A stretch of DNA of 64,000 bases, from assembly GCA_017963125.1 (NCBI GenBank), contig JAGCUA010000082.1, positions 1-64,000 of the forward strand. The letters run 5' to 3'. The notes under the pieces are model-generated. The model was given only the letters and a program-made list of their open reading frames with translations. It searched no databases and was not told the DNA's origin. Every line of letters starts with the position of its first letter. Position 1 is the stretch's first letter. Source of the DNA: a bacterium. Its GTDB lineage: Bacteria; UBP6; UBA1177. Shown one piece after another: positions 1 to 8,703 of the stretch. Made by a program: the position numbers and the translations under genes.

Positions 1-303
1 AATCTGCTCCTTTAACTCGTTAGCGTAAAACTCCCAGAAATCTGCCGCAAGCATTGAAAGTTCAAGCTGCTCTTCAAGCTCTTTGCGGCTCATGTTCTTG
101 ATTTCTTTGATGTTTTTCTTTCTCGTCTCAACTTTGTTTTTCTTCATTCGCTCTCCTTTCGAGCCGTAGGTTTTGACCCAGTCCCTAACAGTGTCACGCT
201 TTAACCCGTGCCGTTTCGCCAATCTCCGATAACCGCCCAAGCCCAACTCATACTCTGTCAAAACCTGCTCACGCAACTCCAAAGGATAATGATTTACTCC
301 CAT
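1..303 (-). CDS. IS3-type transposase OrfA, cut by window edge
   Basis: The reading frame starts at an ATG at 303, preceded by a GAGGTGG ribosome site, and stays open for 101 codons to the window edge. The N-terminal half reads as a helix-turn-helix of the IS3 OrfA type (YPLELREQVL, then GYRRLAKRHGLKRDTVRDWV), followed by a basic and then acidic helical stretch (SRKELEEQLELSMLAADFW) like the OrfA leucine-zipper region. OrfA binds the element ends and is usually joined to OrfB by frameshifting; OrfB would lie beyond the window. The element's outer end is at about 350. The family call is good; the exact subgroup is not established. Confidence 0.75.
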   Translation of the reverse strand, partial: MGVNHYPLELREQVLTEYELGLGGYRRLAKRHGLKRDTVRDWVKTYGSKGERMKKNKVETRKKNIKEIKNMSRKELEEQLELSMLAADFWEFYANELKEQI

Positions 304-320
304 TTTTCCACCTCTCTTTA

Positions 321-350
321 ATGGGTGTCCAAACTTTGGGGGTCAGAACA
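321..350. mobile_element. Terminal end of the IS3-type element
   Basis: Read on the minus strand from 350 the sequence begins TGTTCTGACCCCCAAAGTTT, with the 5'-TG expected at the tip of IS3-family elements, and it lies just upstream of the OrfA start. The element therefore ends about 37 bases beyond the stop codon of the epimerase at 388. The second inverted repeat and any target duplication cannot be checked because the other end is outside the window. Confidence 0.55.
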
Positions 351-387
351 GGTTGTCTGAGGGGTCGAAGCAGAGGCTGAGGGGTTT

Positions 388-1470
388 TTATTCACAACTG
401 AAAGTGTGACCCTGCACTTTGTTCACGAATTCGTATTCGATAGTTCTTTTCAGCCCTTCAGAGAGGCTTACGGGGGCGACGAAATCTGTTTTTTTGATGT
501 TTCTGCCGATGAAATATGAATCCTGCGTGAATTTTTTTACGCGGATAGAACTGATAACCAGTTTCTTGTGCATGATTTTTGCAAGGAGATCAAAGCAGAG
601 GCCTCCGCAGTAAGCCAGGGAATAGGGCCAGTGAAAGAGCGAGGTCTTGTTTTTGCCGAGTGCTTTGTAGCAGTCGAGAACGAGGCTGTTCATGTCGTAA
701 ACCGGCTCGTCGCAGTAGTTGTAAAGATGTTCTCCCGGCTCGGTGTCATGCGATATTTCGTATTCGATGAAGGCGGCTACGTTTTCGACATAGTTCATGC
801 TTTTTCTGTTTGTTCCTTTGCCGACCATCGGGAATTTTCCGCCCGAGATCTGTTTGAGAAGATTGTAGACGTTTCCTCTGTTCTGCTCGCCAAAAATTAC
901 GGTCGGGCGTATTATTACTGCATTGTTCGAAGAGTCGTTTTTAAGCCACTCGCGGTATTTTCCTTCGGCAAGATATTTTGTGCGACCGTAATCATTGAAA
1001 TAGTTGATCTCGCCCGATTCGTCGGTTCCTGCCGGTGCAAAGCCGTAAACCGCGACAGAACTCGTAAAAATTATTTTTCTGATTCCGAGTTTCGTGCAGG
1101 CGTTGCAGACATTTTCGCTTCCCTGAACATTTACTTCGTCGTAAAGCGATTTCGGCGTGACGTCGTCGCGGTGTTCCGCTGCTAAATTTATGACGACATC
1201 GCTTCCGGCAAGCACTTCGGCAAGAGAATGCATCGGCATCGCTTTTGCAGCTTCTTCGGCCTTTCCGGGAGCCGCAGCCTTGTCCGTCAGCGATTCAGGA
1301 AAATCGTTTTTTTCGTCATCTTTGTTCCTGATGTCGCAGCGTACCCACAAATCAGGGAAAGTATGACTTTTTCTTTTGTCAGCGATTTTTACATCGTGAC
1401 CTGTGTCAAGCAGCCTTTTGACAAGGCGTGTCCCCAAAAAACCGGAACCGCCGAGGATGGTGATTTTCAT
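388..1470 (-). CDS. NAD-dependent sugar epimerase/dehydratase (extended SDR)
   Basis: A 360-residue extended short-chain dehydrogenase. It opens with a Rossmann loop (GGSGFLG at residues 7-13), has the serine stretch FTSSVAVYG and the catalytic tyrosine/lysine pair in YGRTK. Such enzymes epimerise, dehydrate or reduce nucleotide-activated sugars in the cytoplasm using bound NAD(P). An insert of about 25 residues rich in Asp, Glu and Ala after the first strands (around residues 45-80) is unusual. The ATG has GAGGATAT upstream. It runs opposite to the glycan cluster and is flanked by an IS end, so its sugar substrate cannot be told from context. Confidence 0.85.
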   Translation of the reverse strand: MKITILGGSGFLGTRLVKRLLDTGHDVKIADKRKSHTFPDLWVRCDIRNKDDEKNDFPESLTDKAAAPGKAEEAAKAMPMHSLAEVLAGSDVVINLAAEHRDDVTPKSLYDEVNVQGSENVCNACTKLGIRKIIFTSSVAVYGFAPAGTDESGEINYFNDYGRTKYLAEGKYREWLKNDSSNNAVIIRPTVIFGEQNRGNVYNLLKQISGGKFPMVGKGTNRKSMNYVENVAAFIEYEISHDTEPGEHLYNYCDEPVYDMNSLVLDCYKALGKNKTSLFHWPYSLAYCGGLCFDLLAKIMHKKLVISSIRVKKFTQDSYFIGRNIKKTDFVAPVSLSEGLKRTIEYEFVNKVQGHTFSCE

Positions 1471-1540
1471 GATGATATCCTCGATAAATAGTCAAACAAA
1501 AAGCAAATGATTATAAGTAAAATTTAAAATCTGTAAAGTG

Positions 1541-1569
1541 TTGACATTTATTTGTAAATTCAATATGTT
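1541..1569 (+). promoter_or_regulatory. Sigma70-like promoter for the AlbA_2 gene
   Basis: TTGACA at 1541-1546 and TATGTT at 1564-1569 are separated by 17 bases and lie about 105 bases before the ATG at 1676. The -35 box is consensus; the -10 is weaker. Inference from motif match only. Confidence 0.45.
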
Positions 1570-1581
1570 TCACGCGCGAAA

Positions 1582-1621
1582 CCTCACCCCTGACCCCTCT
1601 CCAGTGTGGCGAGGGGGAATT
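1582..1621. repeat. Dispersed intergenic repeat A, copy 1
   Basis: A C-rich stretch starting CCTCACCCCTGACCCC that folds as CCCCTC (1594-1599), CCA, GTG, TGG, then GAGGGG (1611-1616). Close copies lie at 31207-31245 and 57465-57506, each in a gap between genes and each next to a GAGACG...CGTCTC hairpin. Function unknown. Confidence 0.7.
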
Positions 1622-1637
1622 AGGCGATGGGAATGTA

Positions 1638-1659
1638 GAGACGTAACCTGATACGTCTC
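1638..1659. repeat. GAGACGTA...TACGTCTC hairpin (repeat B), copy 1
   Basis: Perfect 8-base arms GAGACGTA and TACGTCTC around a 6-base loop, just upstream of the ribosome site AGAAGGAG of the next gene. Related hairpins are at 3251-3272, 57511-57533 and 57554-57567, with a partial inverted copy at 31252-31270. It would form in the mRNA leader of the gene at 1676. Confidence 0.7.
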
Positions 1660-1675
1660 AGAAGGAGATAAATAA

Positions 1676-3139
1676 ATGACACCGAACCTTAACATAACTG
1701 ACACTGTCACGAACCTGATTTCGCTTCCGCACGAATACGAGTGGCTCGATTTTAAAGAGAACTGGTTTTCAAAGGATGAAATCGGTGAATATATTTCCGC
1801 GATTTCCAACGGCGCGGCTTTGAGCGGGCGGGAATACGGCTATATTGTCTGGGGAGTAAGCGACAAAACGCATGAAATTACCGGAACAACGGTTAATTTT
1901 GACAAGGATATCGAGCACGAGCCTTACAAACATTACCTTGCACGCAACTTAAAACCGAGTCTTGCGTTTGAAGTCGATGAGGCCGAAATTTCCGGCAAAA
2001 GAGTTGTTTTGCTGACTGTTCCTGCCGCGAAATCCGTTCCGACAAAGTTCATGGATCAGACATTTATCCGGATTGGTTCAAGCAAAGAGAAACTTTCAAA
2101 ATTTCCGGAATGGGAAATACGTCTGCTGAACGTGCTTTCAAACGGAATTCCTACTATCGTGAACACTGCCGCACCTGATTATGCGCAGGATCTGACTTTC
2201 GAGAAACTCTTTTTGTATTACGGTGCGAAAGGGATCAGACTCAGACGAGACACCTTTAAGAAAACGCTTAAACTGCTGACAGCGGACGGCCGCTACAACA
2301 TAATGGCACTGCTGCTTGCCGATTCAAATGATATTCCGATCCGTGTTTCTGTTTTCAGCGGAAAAACCAAGGCAGACACTCTTTTTTCCGTGAAAGAATA
2401 CGGAAATTCCTGCATTTTGTATTCCATGGATAAGATACTGGAATACGGCGACGCGATAAACATCATTCAAGCTGACGAGCGCGGGCGGATTTCTGAACGC
2501 AAAGATGTTCCTCTTTTTGATTACGAGGCTTTTCACGAAGCACTTTTGAATGCTTTCATCCACAACAAATGGCTTGCCATGAATGCACCGATGATAAGCG
2601 TGTTCACCGACAGAATAGAAATCGTTTCCCACGGCGGGCTTGGAATAGAACAGGATCTTGAAGGTTTTTATAATGGAGTCAGCATTCCCGTAAACGAAGC
2701 TCTTGCCTCGATTTTCCTTCAGCTCAGGCTGAGCGAGCGTTCAGGGCGCGGCGTTCCAACGATCGTCAAGGCATACGGACGCGATACAATCGCTGTCAAA
2801 AAGAATTTTATCGTAGTCACAATTCCGTTCAACAAGATAGATGCAGCACCTTTTGAATTGAATGCCGGCGATGAAGGGAATATACAGGGAAATGAAAAGG
2901 CTGCAGAAAAAGTCACTGAAAAGGTCGCTGAAAAGGTCACTGTAAAAGTCACTGAAAACCAAAAAGTCATTCTCAAGGAAATTGAAAAAAATGCTTTTGT
3001 TTCTGCACAATATTTATCCGAGATTTTGGGAATTTCTTTGAGAAAAACCAAAGAGAATCTTTCCAAACTAAAATCTTACAATCTTATCCGCCGCATCGGT
3101 CCAGACAAAGGCGGTCATTGGGAGGTTGTTGAAAAATGA
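1676..3139 (+). CDS. AlbA_2 (Schlafen-like) DNA-binding/ATPase-like regulator
   Basis: A 487-residue protein with an N-terminal AlbA_2-type domain (EYEWLDFKENW, then ISAISNGAAL and GYIVWGVSD, residues about 15-65), a middle HATPase_c_4-like part (EALLNAFIHNKW and RIEIVSHGGLG, about 285-330), a repetitive linker of AEKVTEKVAEKV type (about 405-425), and a C-terminal winged-helix (SAQYLSEILGISLRKTKENL). Such proteins are common accessory regulators or nucleic-acid binding proteins; their biochemical role is mostly unproven. The start has AGAAGGAG at good spacing. The internal KVTEKV repeats come from a short tandem DNA repeat at about 2900-2960. It stands alone between two repeat-rich leaders. 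Confidence 0.8.
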   Translation: MTPNLNITDTVTNLISLPHEYEWLDFKENWFSKDEIGEYISAISNGAALSGREYGYIVWGVSDKTHEITGTTVNFDKDIEHEPYKHYLARNLKPSLAFEVDEAEISGKRVVLLTVPAAKSVPTKFMDQTFIRIGSSKEKLSKFPEWEIRLLNVLSNGIPTIVNTAAPDYAQDLTFEKLFLYYGAKGIRLRRDTFKKTLKLLTADGRYNIMALLLADSNDIPIRVSVFSGKTKADTLFSVKEYGNSCILYSMDKILEYGDAINIIQADERGRISERKDVPLFDYEAFHEALLNAFIHNKWLAMNAPMISVFTDRIEIVSHGGLGIEQDLEGFYNGVSIPVNEALASIFLQLRLSERSGRGVPTIVKAYGRDTIAVKKNFIVVTIPFNKIDAAPFELNAGDEGNIQGNEKAAEKVTEKVAEKVTVKVTENQKVILKEIEKNAFVSAQYLSEILGISLRKTKENLSKLKSYNLIRRIGPDKGGHWEVVEK

Positions 3140-3219
3140 TTGCCAACTTCCTCATAAGAAAAAAATGTAATATTATTACATCTTTTTCTGATATAAATCA
3201 CCAAATTTTAAAAAATCAT

Positions 3220-3287
3220 GTAAATTCAATGTGTTTCACGCGCTTTTGTAGAGACGCCTCACGCAACGTCTCAAATGGAGATAAATA
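3220..3287 (+). repeat. Second copy of the 1555-1675 leader
   Basis: GTAAATTCAATGTGTTTCACGC at 3220 matches the stretch at 1555-1577, and TGTAGAGACG ... CGTCTCAAATGGAGATAAATAG matches the leader end before 1676. Copy 1 carries an extra piece of about 55 bases containing repeat A; this copy has only four T in that place. The GAGACG...CGTCTC hairpin (3251-3272) is kept with a 10-base loop. Confidence 0.65.
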
Positions 3288-3288
3288 G

Positions 3289-3345
3289 ATGAAAGAAAAT
3301 CAGAAAAAAAGCGTTAATAACGGGGAAAATTTAGTATGGGATTAA
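3289..3345 (+). CDS. Possible 18-codon leader peptide before the TagF-like gene
   Basis: An ATG directly after the duplicated leader's GGAGATAAATAG ribosome site opens an 18-codon frame (starting MKENQKKSVNN, ending LVWD) whose last codons overlap the start of the next gene at 3336 in another frame. It has the best ribosome site in this gap. It may be a coupled leader peptide, or the leftover N-terminus of a gene replaced when the glycan cluster arrived. Low certainty that it is a functional gene. Confidence 0.3.
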   Translation: MKENQKKSVNNGENLVWD

Positions 3346-4523
3346 AAAGAAGATTCGAGTATTTCTTAAAACACAATCCATGGATTCTCAATACATTCAT
3401 TGCTTTGGGTAGCGCATTCTTTAAGTTCATCGGCTTGTTTGTGAAGACCAATCCCAGACTTATACTTTTCACTTCTTTCAGCGGCAAACAGTATAATGAT
3501 TCCCCGAAAGCTATCTATGAATATCTGCTGTCAATTCCTGAAGCTAAGGATTTTGAATTTGTCTGGGCTTTTGAACATCCTGAAAATTTTCCACAAGTAA
3601 AATGTGAAAAAGTTAAAATCGATACTTGGAAATATTTTGTAACATCGCTTAAAGCAAAATGCTGGGTTGCAAGCGTGAATATTGAAAGAGGCTTGAAATA
3701 CAAGAAAAAAACCACTTTTTATCTTAACACCTGGCATGGTCCGGCAATAAATCTTATGGGAAACGCTGTCGAAGGACGCAGTGATTTTCGCTGGGATCAT
3801 ATTGATCGCTTCTGCATTTCTGGCAACTATGAGCGTCCGGTTATAGAGCGTGATTTTTGTGTTAAACCGGAAAGTCTGCTTCTTTCGGGACTCCCGAGAA
3901 ATGACGAACTTTACAATGTGACTCCGGAGAAAATGCAAAAACTGAGAGAAAAATTCAATGTGCCTGAAGGCAAAAAGGTTGTTCTCTATGCCCCGACCTG
4001 GCGCGAAAGCACTGACGGCGGCGCGAGCTGCAATCTGAAGCCTCCGATTGATTTGGAAAAATGGAAAAAAGCACTTGGCAATGATTATGTGCTGTTTGTC
4101 AGAGCTCATGTAAATACAAGGGAGATGCTGGGAATACAATACGATGATTTCGTCCGCAACGGATCCGACTATCCGGCTGTAAATGACCTGATGATGATAG
4201 CTGACTTTTTGATATCCGATTATTCCAGTATAATCATGGATTACAGCATTTTGGCTCGTCCTATTATTTGTTTCGGTTATGACTATGAGGAATACAACAA
4301 AGCTCGCGGCGGATTTTATTTTGATTTGGATAAAGAAATTCCGTCAGGGATATGCCACACAGAAGATGAAGTTCTGAATTATATTTTGAATGCTAATTAT
4401 GATGTCGAATGTGAAAAAGCTAAGAAATTCAGAGATTCGCATATCGAAGTTGGCGGAGAAGCTACCCGCATTTGTGCGGAAGAAATCGTTAAGCAGCTGC
4501 AAGGGGTGAATAGATATGCTTAA
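3336..4523 (+). CDS. CDP-glycerol glycerophosphotransferase family protein (TagB/TagF-like)
   Basis: A 395-residue single-domain member of the family that moves a phospho-alcohol from a CDP donor to a glycan. Recognisable parts are [12 protein letters not shown] (about residues 128-139), the RNDELYN stretch, [10 protein letters not shown] (about 215-224), and the late YSSIIMDY with [13 protein letters not shown], all typical of the glycerophosphotransferase fold. A hydrophobic helix near residues 15-35 could sit at the membrane. It overlaps the aminotransferase gene by 8 bases, so the two are probably co-translated. In a cluster making phosphonates, the donor could be CDP-glycerol or a CMP-phosphonate; the sequence does not decide. 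Confidence 0.85.
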   Translation: MGLKRRFEYFLKHNPWILNTFIALGSAFFKFIGLFVKTNPRLILFTSFSGKQYNDSPKAIYEYLLSIPEAKDFEFVWAFEHPENFPQVKCEKVKIDTWKYFVTSLKAKCWVASVNIERGLKYKKKTTFYLNTWHGPAINLMGNAVEGRSDFRWDHIDRFCISGNYERPVIERDFCVKPESLLLSGLPRNDELYNVTPEKMQKLREKFNVPEGKKVVLYAPTWRESTDGGASCNLKPPIDLEKWKKALGNDYVLFVRAHVNTREMLGIQYDDFVRNGSDYPAVNDLMMIADFLISDYSSIIMDYSILARPIICFGYDYEEYNKARGGFYFDLDKEIPSGICHTEDEVLNYILNANYDVECEKAKKFRDSHIEVGGEATRICAEEIVKQLQGVNRYA

Positions 4524-5604
4524 TTTTACGGTCGGACCGGTAATGTCCAGTGAAGTCGTTCGTGCGATAGGAGCGGAACAGACGCCTTATTTCCGCACAC
4601 CGGAATTTTCAGAACTGATGTTTGAAAACGAGAGACTTGTGAAAAAGTTCGCAAAAGCGGATGAAAATGCAAGAGTCTGTTTTATGACCGGTTCTGGAAC
4701 GGCTTCAATGGAAGCTGCGGTAATGAATATTTTTACGGAAAACGACAATGTGCTTGTCGTTGATCCGGGCAATTACAGTTTCGGTCACCGTTTTGTCGAA
4801 ATGCTTGAGATCCACGGTATTCCTCACACTATCATCAAACCTGAATTCGGTTGCGGTGTGACTGCGGAACAGTTGGCTGAATATGACGGAAAAGGTTTTA
4901 CCGGATTTTTGGTCAATCTTGATGAAACATCGGTCGGAGTGCTGTATGACATCAAGCTGATAAGTGATTTCTGCAAACGCAACAATATTTTCCTGGTCGT
5001 TGATTCCATCAGTTCCTTTCTTTGCGATCCGTTCAATATGAAGGAACTGAATGTTCAGGCGATGATCACAGGTTCTCAAAAGGCACTTGCGTGTCCTCCG
5101 GGGATATCGCTGATCGTTCTTTCTCCTGCCGCAGTCGAGCGTGTTTATAACAATAAACCAAAAACAATGTATCTTGACCTTAAACTTGCACTTAAAAACG
5201 GCGAGCGCGGCCAGACTCCGTTCACTTGTGCGGTCGCTATTCTGCGCCAGATAAACATGAGACTGAAAGAGATAGATACTGCCGGAGGAGTTGAATCGGA
5301 AAACGCGAGGATTGGCGGTTTGGCTGAGTATTTCCGTAACAAGCTTAAAGAGTTTGATCTGCCGTTTAAAGTCATATCGCAAAGTCTTCCGAATGCTGTG
5401 ACTCCGCTTTCTCCGAGGGAAGGCATTTCAGCGCACGAGATTTTCAATATTCTCAAAGATGAATACGGGATCTGGATCTGCCCTAACGGCGGCGAATTTA
5501 AAGATACTTTGTTCCGTGTAGGACACATCGGCGCGCTTGAGAAAGAGGATTTTGATACCTTGCTTGATGCTATGCTTGATATGAAAAAGAGAAATTTGAT
5601 TTGA
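4516..5604 (+). CDS. Class V aminotransferase, possible 2-aminoethylphosphonate transaminase
   Basis: A 362-residue PLP enzyme of the alanine-glyoxylate / 2-aminoethylphosphonate-pyruvate transaminase type. The N-terminus NFTVGPV and FRTPEFSEL is typical, [12 protein letters not shown] holds the phosphate-binding turn, DSISSF gives the cofactor Asp, and [12 protein letters not shown] carries the Schiff-base lysine (K189). PhnW-type enzymes have nearly this length. With PEP mutase and phosphonopyruvate decarboxylase 4-7 kb downstream on the same strand, the likely reaction is phosphonoacetaldehyde to 2-aminoethylphosphonate. Other aldehyde or keto substrates remain possible. Its start lies inside the preceding gene. 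Confidence 0.8.
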   Translation: MLNFTVGPVMSSEVVRAIGAEQTPYFRTPEFSELMFENERLVKKFAKADENARVCFMTGSGTASMEAAVMNIFTENDNVLVVDPGNYSFGHRFVEMLEIHGIPHTIIKPEFGCGVTAEQLAEYDGKGFTGFLVNLDETSVGVLYDIKLISDFCKRNNIFLVVDSISSFLCDPFNMKELNVQAMITGSQKALACPPGISLIVLSPAAVERVYNNKPKTMYLDLKLALKNGERGQTPFTCAVAILRQINMRLKEIDTAGGVESENARIGGLAEYFRNKLKEFDLPFKVISQSLPNAVTPLSPREGISAHEIFNILKDEYGIWICPNGGEFKDTLFRVGHIGALEKEDFDTLLDAMLDMKKRNLI

Positions 5605-5623
5605 TTTCGGAGAGGTTCAAAGC

Positions 5624-6943
5624 ATGATCAAAGTTATAACTTACGGCACTTACGACCTGCTTCATTATGGTCACATCAGACTTTTGGAACGTGCAAAAGC
5701 TCTCGGTGATTATCTTATAGTCGGAGTGACTGCAGACGGTTTTGACCGGACACGCGGAAAAATAAATGTGCAGCAGCCTTTGATCGAAAGAATAGAAGCG
5801 GTTAGAGCTTTGGGTATAGCTGATGAAATTGTTGTCGAAGAATACGAAGGTCAGAAAATAGATGATATCATTCGATATGGAGTCGATATTTTCACAGTAG
5901 GTTCAGATTGGGTCGGAAAGTTCGATTATCTCAATGAATATTGCAAAGTCGTCTATCTGCCGAGGACTGAGGGGGTTTCCAGTTCTGAGTTAAGGGCGGA
6001 AGAGAATCGTATAAGACTTGGACTGGTCGGTGAATCCGTGTTCTTGAACAAGATCGAAAGAGAATCTCATTTTGTGAACGGTATCGAAACCGTGGGGCTT
6101 TGTGCTTTAAACAAGGACTGTTTTAACGAAGATATGCTGAAATTGGAGCTTGTGACGGATCAATATGACAAACTTCTGGACAATGTGGATGCCGTATTTA
6201 TAAAGGCTGATCCGGCAAAACATTATGAGTTGGTAAAAACTGCTCTGTCCGAAAGAAAGCATGTTCTGTGCGAGTCTCCGATGGCTCTGACTGAGAAAGA
6301 ATGGGATGATTTGACCGCGACTGCCAAATCGGAAAACCTTGTTTTGTCAGACGGTATCAAGACCGCTTACTCTACGGCTTATTCCAGGTTGCAACTCCTT
6401 ATTAAGAGCGGTTATATCGGTGAAGTCATGAGTGTCGATGTGACATGCACCAGTCTGGACGATCTGCAGGGGAAATGGGATCCGGTTTATGAGTGGGGGC
6501 CTACAGCACTGCTACCGGTTTTTCAAATATTAGGCACGAAATATTCTGAAAAGCATGTCTATTCTCATTTCTCGGATAAAGAGATGGCACATGATGTTTT
6601 TACCAAAATGGATTATGTATATCCTTCGGCTGTCGCGTCTGTAAAAGTCGGAAACGGTGTCAAGTCTGAAGGCGACCTGGTCATCTCGGGAACAAAGGGT
6701 TATGTGTATGTTCCTGCTCCGTGGTGGAAAACGGACTATTTTGAAGTCAGGTATGAAAATACGGCAAATAACAGACGCTATTTCTATCAACTTGACGGCG
6801 AAGGGATACGTTATGAACTGCTTGTGTTTTTACAGGCAATAAAGGGAAAGACCAGACAGCACTATGTCAAAGATCAAGTCTCAAAAGCAATATGCAAAGA
6901 AATGGGATCTTTTTTTAGACGGGAAAATGTTCATAAAATATAG
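5624..6943 (+). CDS. Cytidylyltransferase-Gfo/Idh/MocA oxidoreductase fusion
   Basis: The first 130 or so residues form a TagD-like cytidylyltransferase: YGTYDLLHYGHIRLLERA contains the HxGH nucleotide-binding motif, RTRGK follows, and TEGVSSSELR is the ISSTxxR-like end motif. The remainder (about 135-439) resembles a Gfo/Idh/MocA oxidoreductase (CESPMALTEKEWD, YIGEVMSVDV), but its opening strand RLGLVGESVF lacks a clear GxGxxG, so NAD(P) binding is uncertain. The front half would make a CDP- or CMP-linked alcohol from CTP; the back half may oxidise or reduce it. The start has GGAGAGG. It follows the aminotransferase by 19 bases. Confidence 0.8.
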   Translation: MIKVITYGTYDLLHYGHIRLLERAKALGDYLIVGVTADGFDRTRGKINVQQPLIERIEAVRALGIADEIVVEEYEGQKIDDIIRYGVDIFTVGSDWVGKFDYLNEYCKVVYLPRTEGVSSSELRAEENRIRLGLVGESVFLNKIERESHFVNGIETVGLCALNKDCFNEDMLKLELVTDQYDKLLDNVDAVFIKADPAKHYELVKTALSERKHVLCESPMALTEKEWDDLTATAKSENLVLSDGIKTAYSTAYSRLQLLIKSGYIGEVMSVDVTCTSLDDLQGKWDPVYEWGPTALLPVFQILGTKYSEKHVYSHFSDKEMAHDVFTKMDYVYPSAVASVKVGNGVKSEGDLVISGTKGYVYVPAPWWKTDYFEVRYENTANNRRYFYQLDGEGIRYELLVFLQAIKGKTRQHYVKDQVSKAICKEMGSFFRRENVHKI

Positions 6944-7008
6944 AGTGACACAGATATGGCAATCAGCGACTGTTTACAAATGTAAATATTGATTCAAGAG
7001 GAGCTTAA

Positions 7009-7929
7009 ATGAGTTTTTGGCGTCAATTAAAAAGCATTAAGTTTACAATGAATGAAAATGCTGCAAATAGTGATTTACTTAAAGAAATCACTCCGCAGGA
7101 AAGGGAGGATTTGCAGGCTTGTATGTTTAAAGTGTATCTTGATATTAAAAGTGTTTGTGATGAATATAACTATCCTTTGTTTTTAGTTGAAGGTTCGGCT
7201 ATTGGGGTTGTTAGGCATAAAGGTTTTATTCCGTGGGATGATGATATCGACTTGGCAATGATGCGATCTGATTATGAGAAGTTTAAAACAATATTTGAAG
7301 AAAGGTTGGGCGAACAATATATTCTAAATTCACCCAACTATAGTGATAACGCAAGAGATCGCTATCCTATAGTTCTTGTTAAGGATTCATATTATAAAAG
7401 ATTGATAGATCCGCGAGACATATCTTTGCACAAAATCCCAATAGATATTTTTATTGTTGACAATGTACCTAACAACAGGATTGTCAGAAAAATTAAAGGA
7501 CTCTATTGCAATTTTTTGGAGTTTATTGCTGGGCAGGTATATTTGCGTGAAAACACCAATGAGGATGTTAAAAAGTATTTGTGCAAAAATGGGACGCTTG
7601 TTTACAATATTCGAATGATTATAGGATTTTTGTTCTCCTTTCATTCTGCGGCAAAGTGGTTCGATATAATTGATAAGGCAATACAATGCAAAGACGAAAA
7701 CAGTAATGATTGTGGAATTTTGACTGCGAGAGGACATTATTTTAAAGAAATTTTGCCAAGGGGTGCTGTGTTTCCTCCATCAGAAGGAATTTGCAATAAT
7801 GAAAAAGTGCACTTGTTTCATGATGTCGATTTATATCTTCGCACACTGTATGGCAATTATATGGAAATTCCACCAGTAGAAAAAAGAGAGAGACATTTTT
7901 TTTGCGATCTTAAAATTCCTAAATGGTAG
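7009..7929 (+). CDS. LicD-family phosphotransferase 1
   Basis: A 306-residue LicD protein. LicD enzymes move phosphocholine or similar groups from a CDP/CMP donor to a sugar. Seen here are the signature GSAIGVVRHKGFIPWDDDID with its metal-binding Asp cluster (about residues 64-83), DIFIVDNVP, and the late LYGNYMEIPP. The length is normal. The gene is more AT-rich than its upstream neighbours and has a good ribosome site (AGAGGAG). It sits right upstream of a second LicD and the PEP mutase fusion, so a CMP-activated phosphonate is a reasonable donor, though this is inference. Confidence 0.88.
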   Translation: MSFWRQLKSIKFTMNENAANSDLLKEITPQEREDLQACMFKVYLDIKSVCDEYNYPLFLVEGSAIGVVRHKGFIPWDDDIDLAMMRSDYEKFKTIFEERLGEQYILNSPNYSDNARDRYPIVLVKDSYYKRLIDPRDISLHKIPIDIFIVDNVPNNRIVRKIKGLYCNFLEFIAGQVYLRENTNEDVKKYLCKNGTLVYNIRMIIGFLFSFHSAAKWFDIIDKAIQCKDENSNDCGILTARGHYFKEILPRGAVFPPSEGICNNEKVHLFHDVDLYLRTLYGNYMEIPPVEKRERHFFCDLKIPKW

Positions 7930-7941
7930 AGGCGCTTTATT

Positions 7942-8682
7942 ATGAAAGATGAACAAAGAGATGCTGTAAAGGCTTTAGAAATTTTCTCTGATATATGTCA
8001 AAAGCATAATATTGATTATTATTTGTTGGCAGGTTCTTGTCTTGGGGGGGTTCGTCACAAGGGAATGATCCCTTGGGATGACGATATTGATGTCGGAGTA
8101 CCGAACGAACAATACGACAAACTAAATAAAGTAATTTCAGAGGAATTGCCGGAGCCTTATGTTTGGAGAAATGATAGTGATAATTATCCGCGTTTTTACG
8201 GTAAAATAGTAAAGGATCATATTGCTTGTGTTGATATTTTCCGGTTAGTAAAATTTCCTGACAATTGTGTGAAAAGAACAATTATCTGGCTTCTCAGGAA
8301 GCTCTTGTTTAGAGCTGTCAACATAAAGTTTGCCCAAAGCAACTGTATTTTTACCAAACATTATATAACGAATCCAATATCAACCATTGTGGGTAAACTG
8401 TTATCTTATCATCGGATGAACAGTATTATGAGAAAAACAGAAGCGTTTTCTGAAAAGCATGCTGGGGAATATCGGATTAATCTTTACTCGGTTTATTCTA
8501 TGAAAAAGGAAATACTTCCGCAAAAATGGCTTGATACCAAATCAACAATAACATTTGAAGGTCGTGAATATCCCACAGTTGCAGACCCACATGCATATCT
8601 GACCCATTTGTACGGGGATTATATGACCCCTCCACCAGAAAGCGAAAGAAGTATTAAAAGACATCCAGAAAGGTTTTTATAA
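7942..8682 (+). CDS. LicD-family phosphotransferase 2
   Basis: A compact 246-residue LicD protein with GSCLGGVRHKGMIPWDDDID (about residues 33-52), CVDIFRLVKFP, and LYGDYMTPPP near the C-terminus. The Asp cluster needed for catalysis is intact. It begins 12 bases after the first LicD, ends 21 bases before the PEP mutase fusion, and is likewise AT-rich. The tight spacing to the phosphonate enzymes makes it the best candidate for a phosphonate transferase; phosphocholine or another phospho-alcohol is the alternative. Confidence 0.88.
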   Translation: MKDEQRDAVKALEIFSDICQKHNIDYYLLAGSCLGGVRHKGMIPWDDDIDVGVPNEQYDKLNKVISEELPEPYVWRNDSDNYPRFYGKIVKDHIACVDIFRLVKFPDNCVKRTIIWLLRKLLFRAVNIKFAQSNCIFTKHYITNPISTIVGKLLSYHRMNSIMRKTEAFSEKHAGEYRINLYSVYSMKKEILPQKWLDTKSTITFEGREYPTVADPHAYLTHLYGDYMTPPPESERSIKRHPERFL

Positions 8683-8703
8683 AAAATAAGGTGAGGCATA
8701 ACA

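Noticed and set aside
568-1185. Plus-strand open frame of 205 codons under the epimerase
   Set aside because: Opposite strand of a clear SDR enzyme; Val/Phe-rich shadow without motifs.
3140-3335. tRNA or riboswitch in the leader of the TagF-like gene
   Set aside because: The structure is explained by the repeat-B hairpin; no cloverleaf or known riboswitch core seen.
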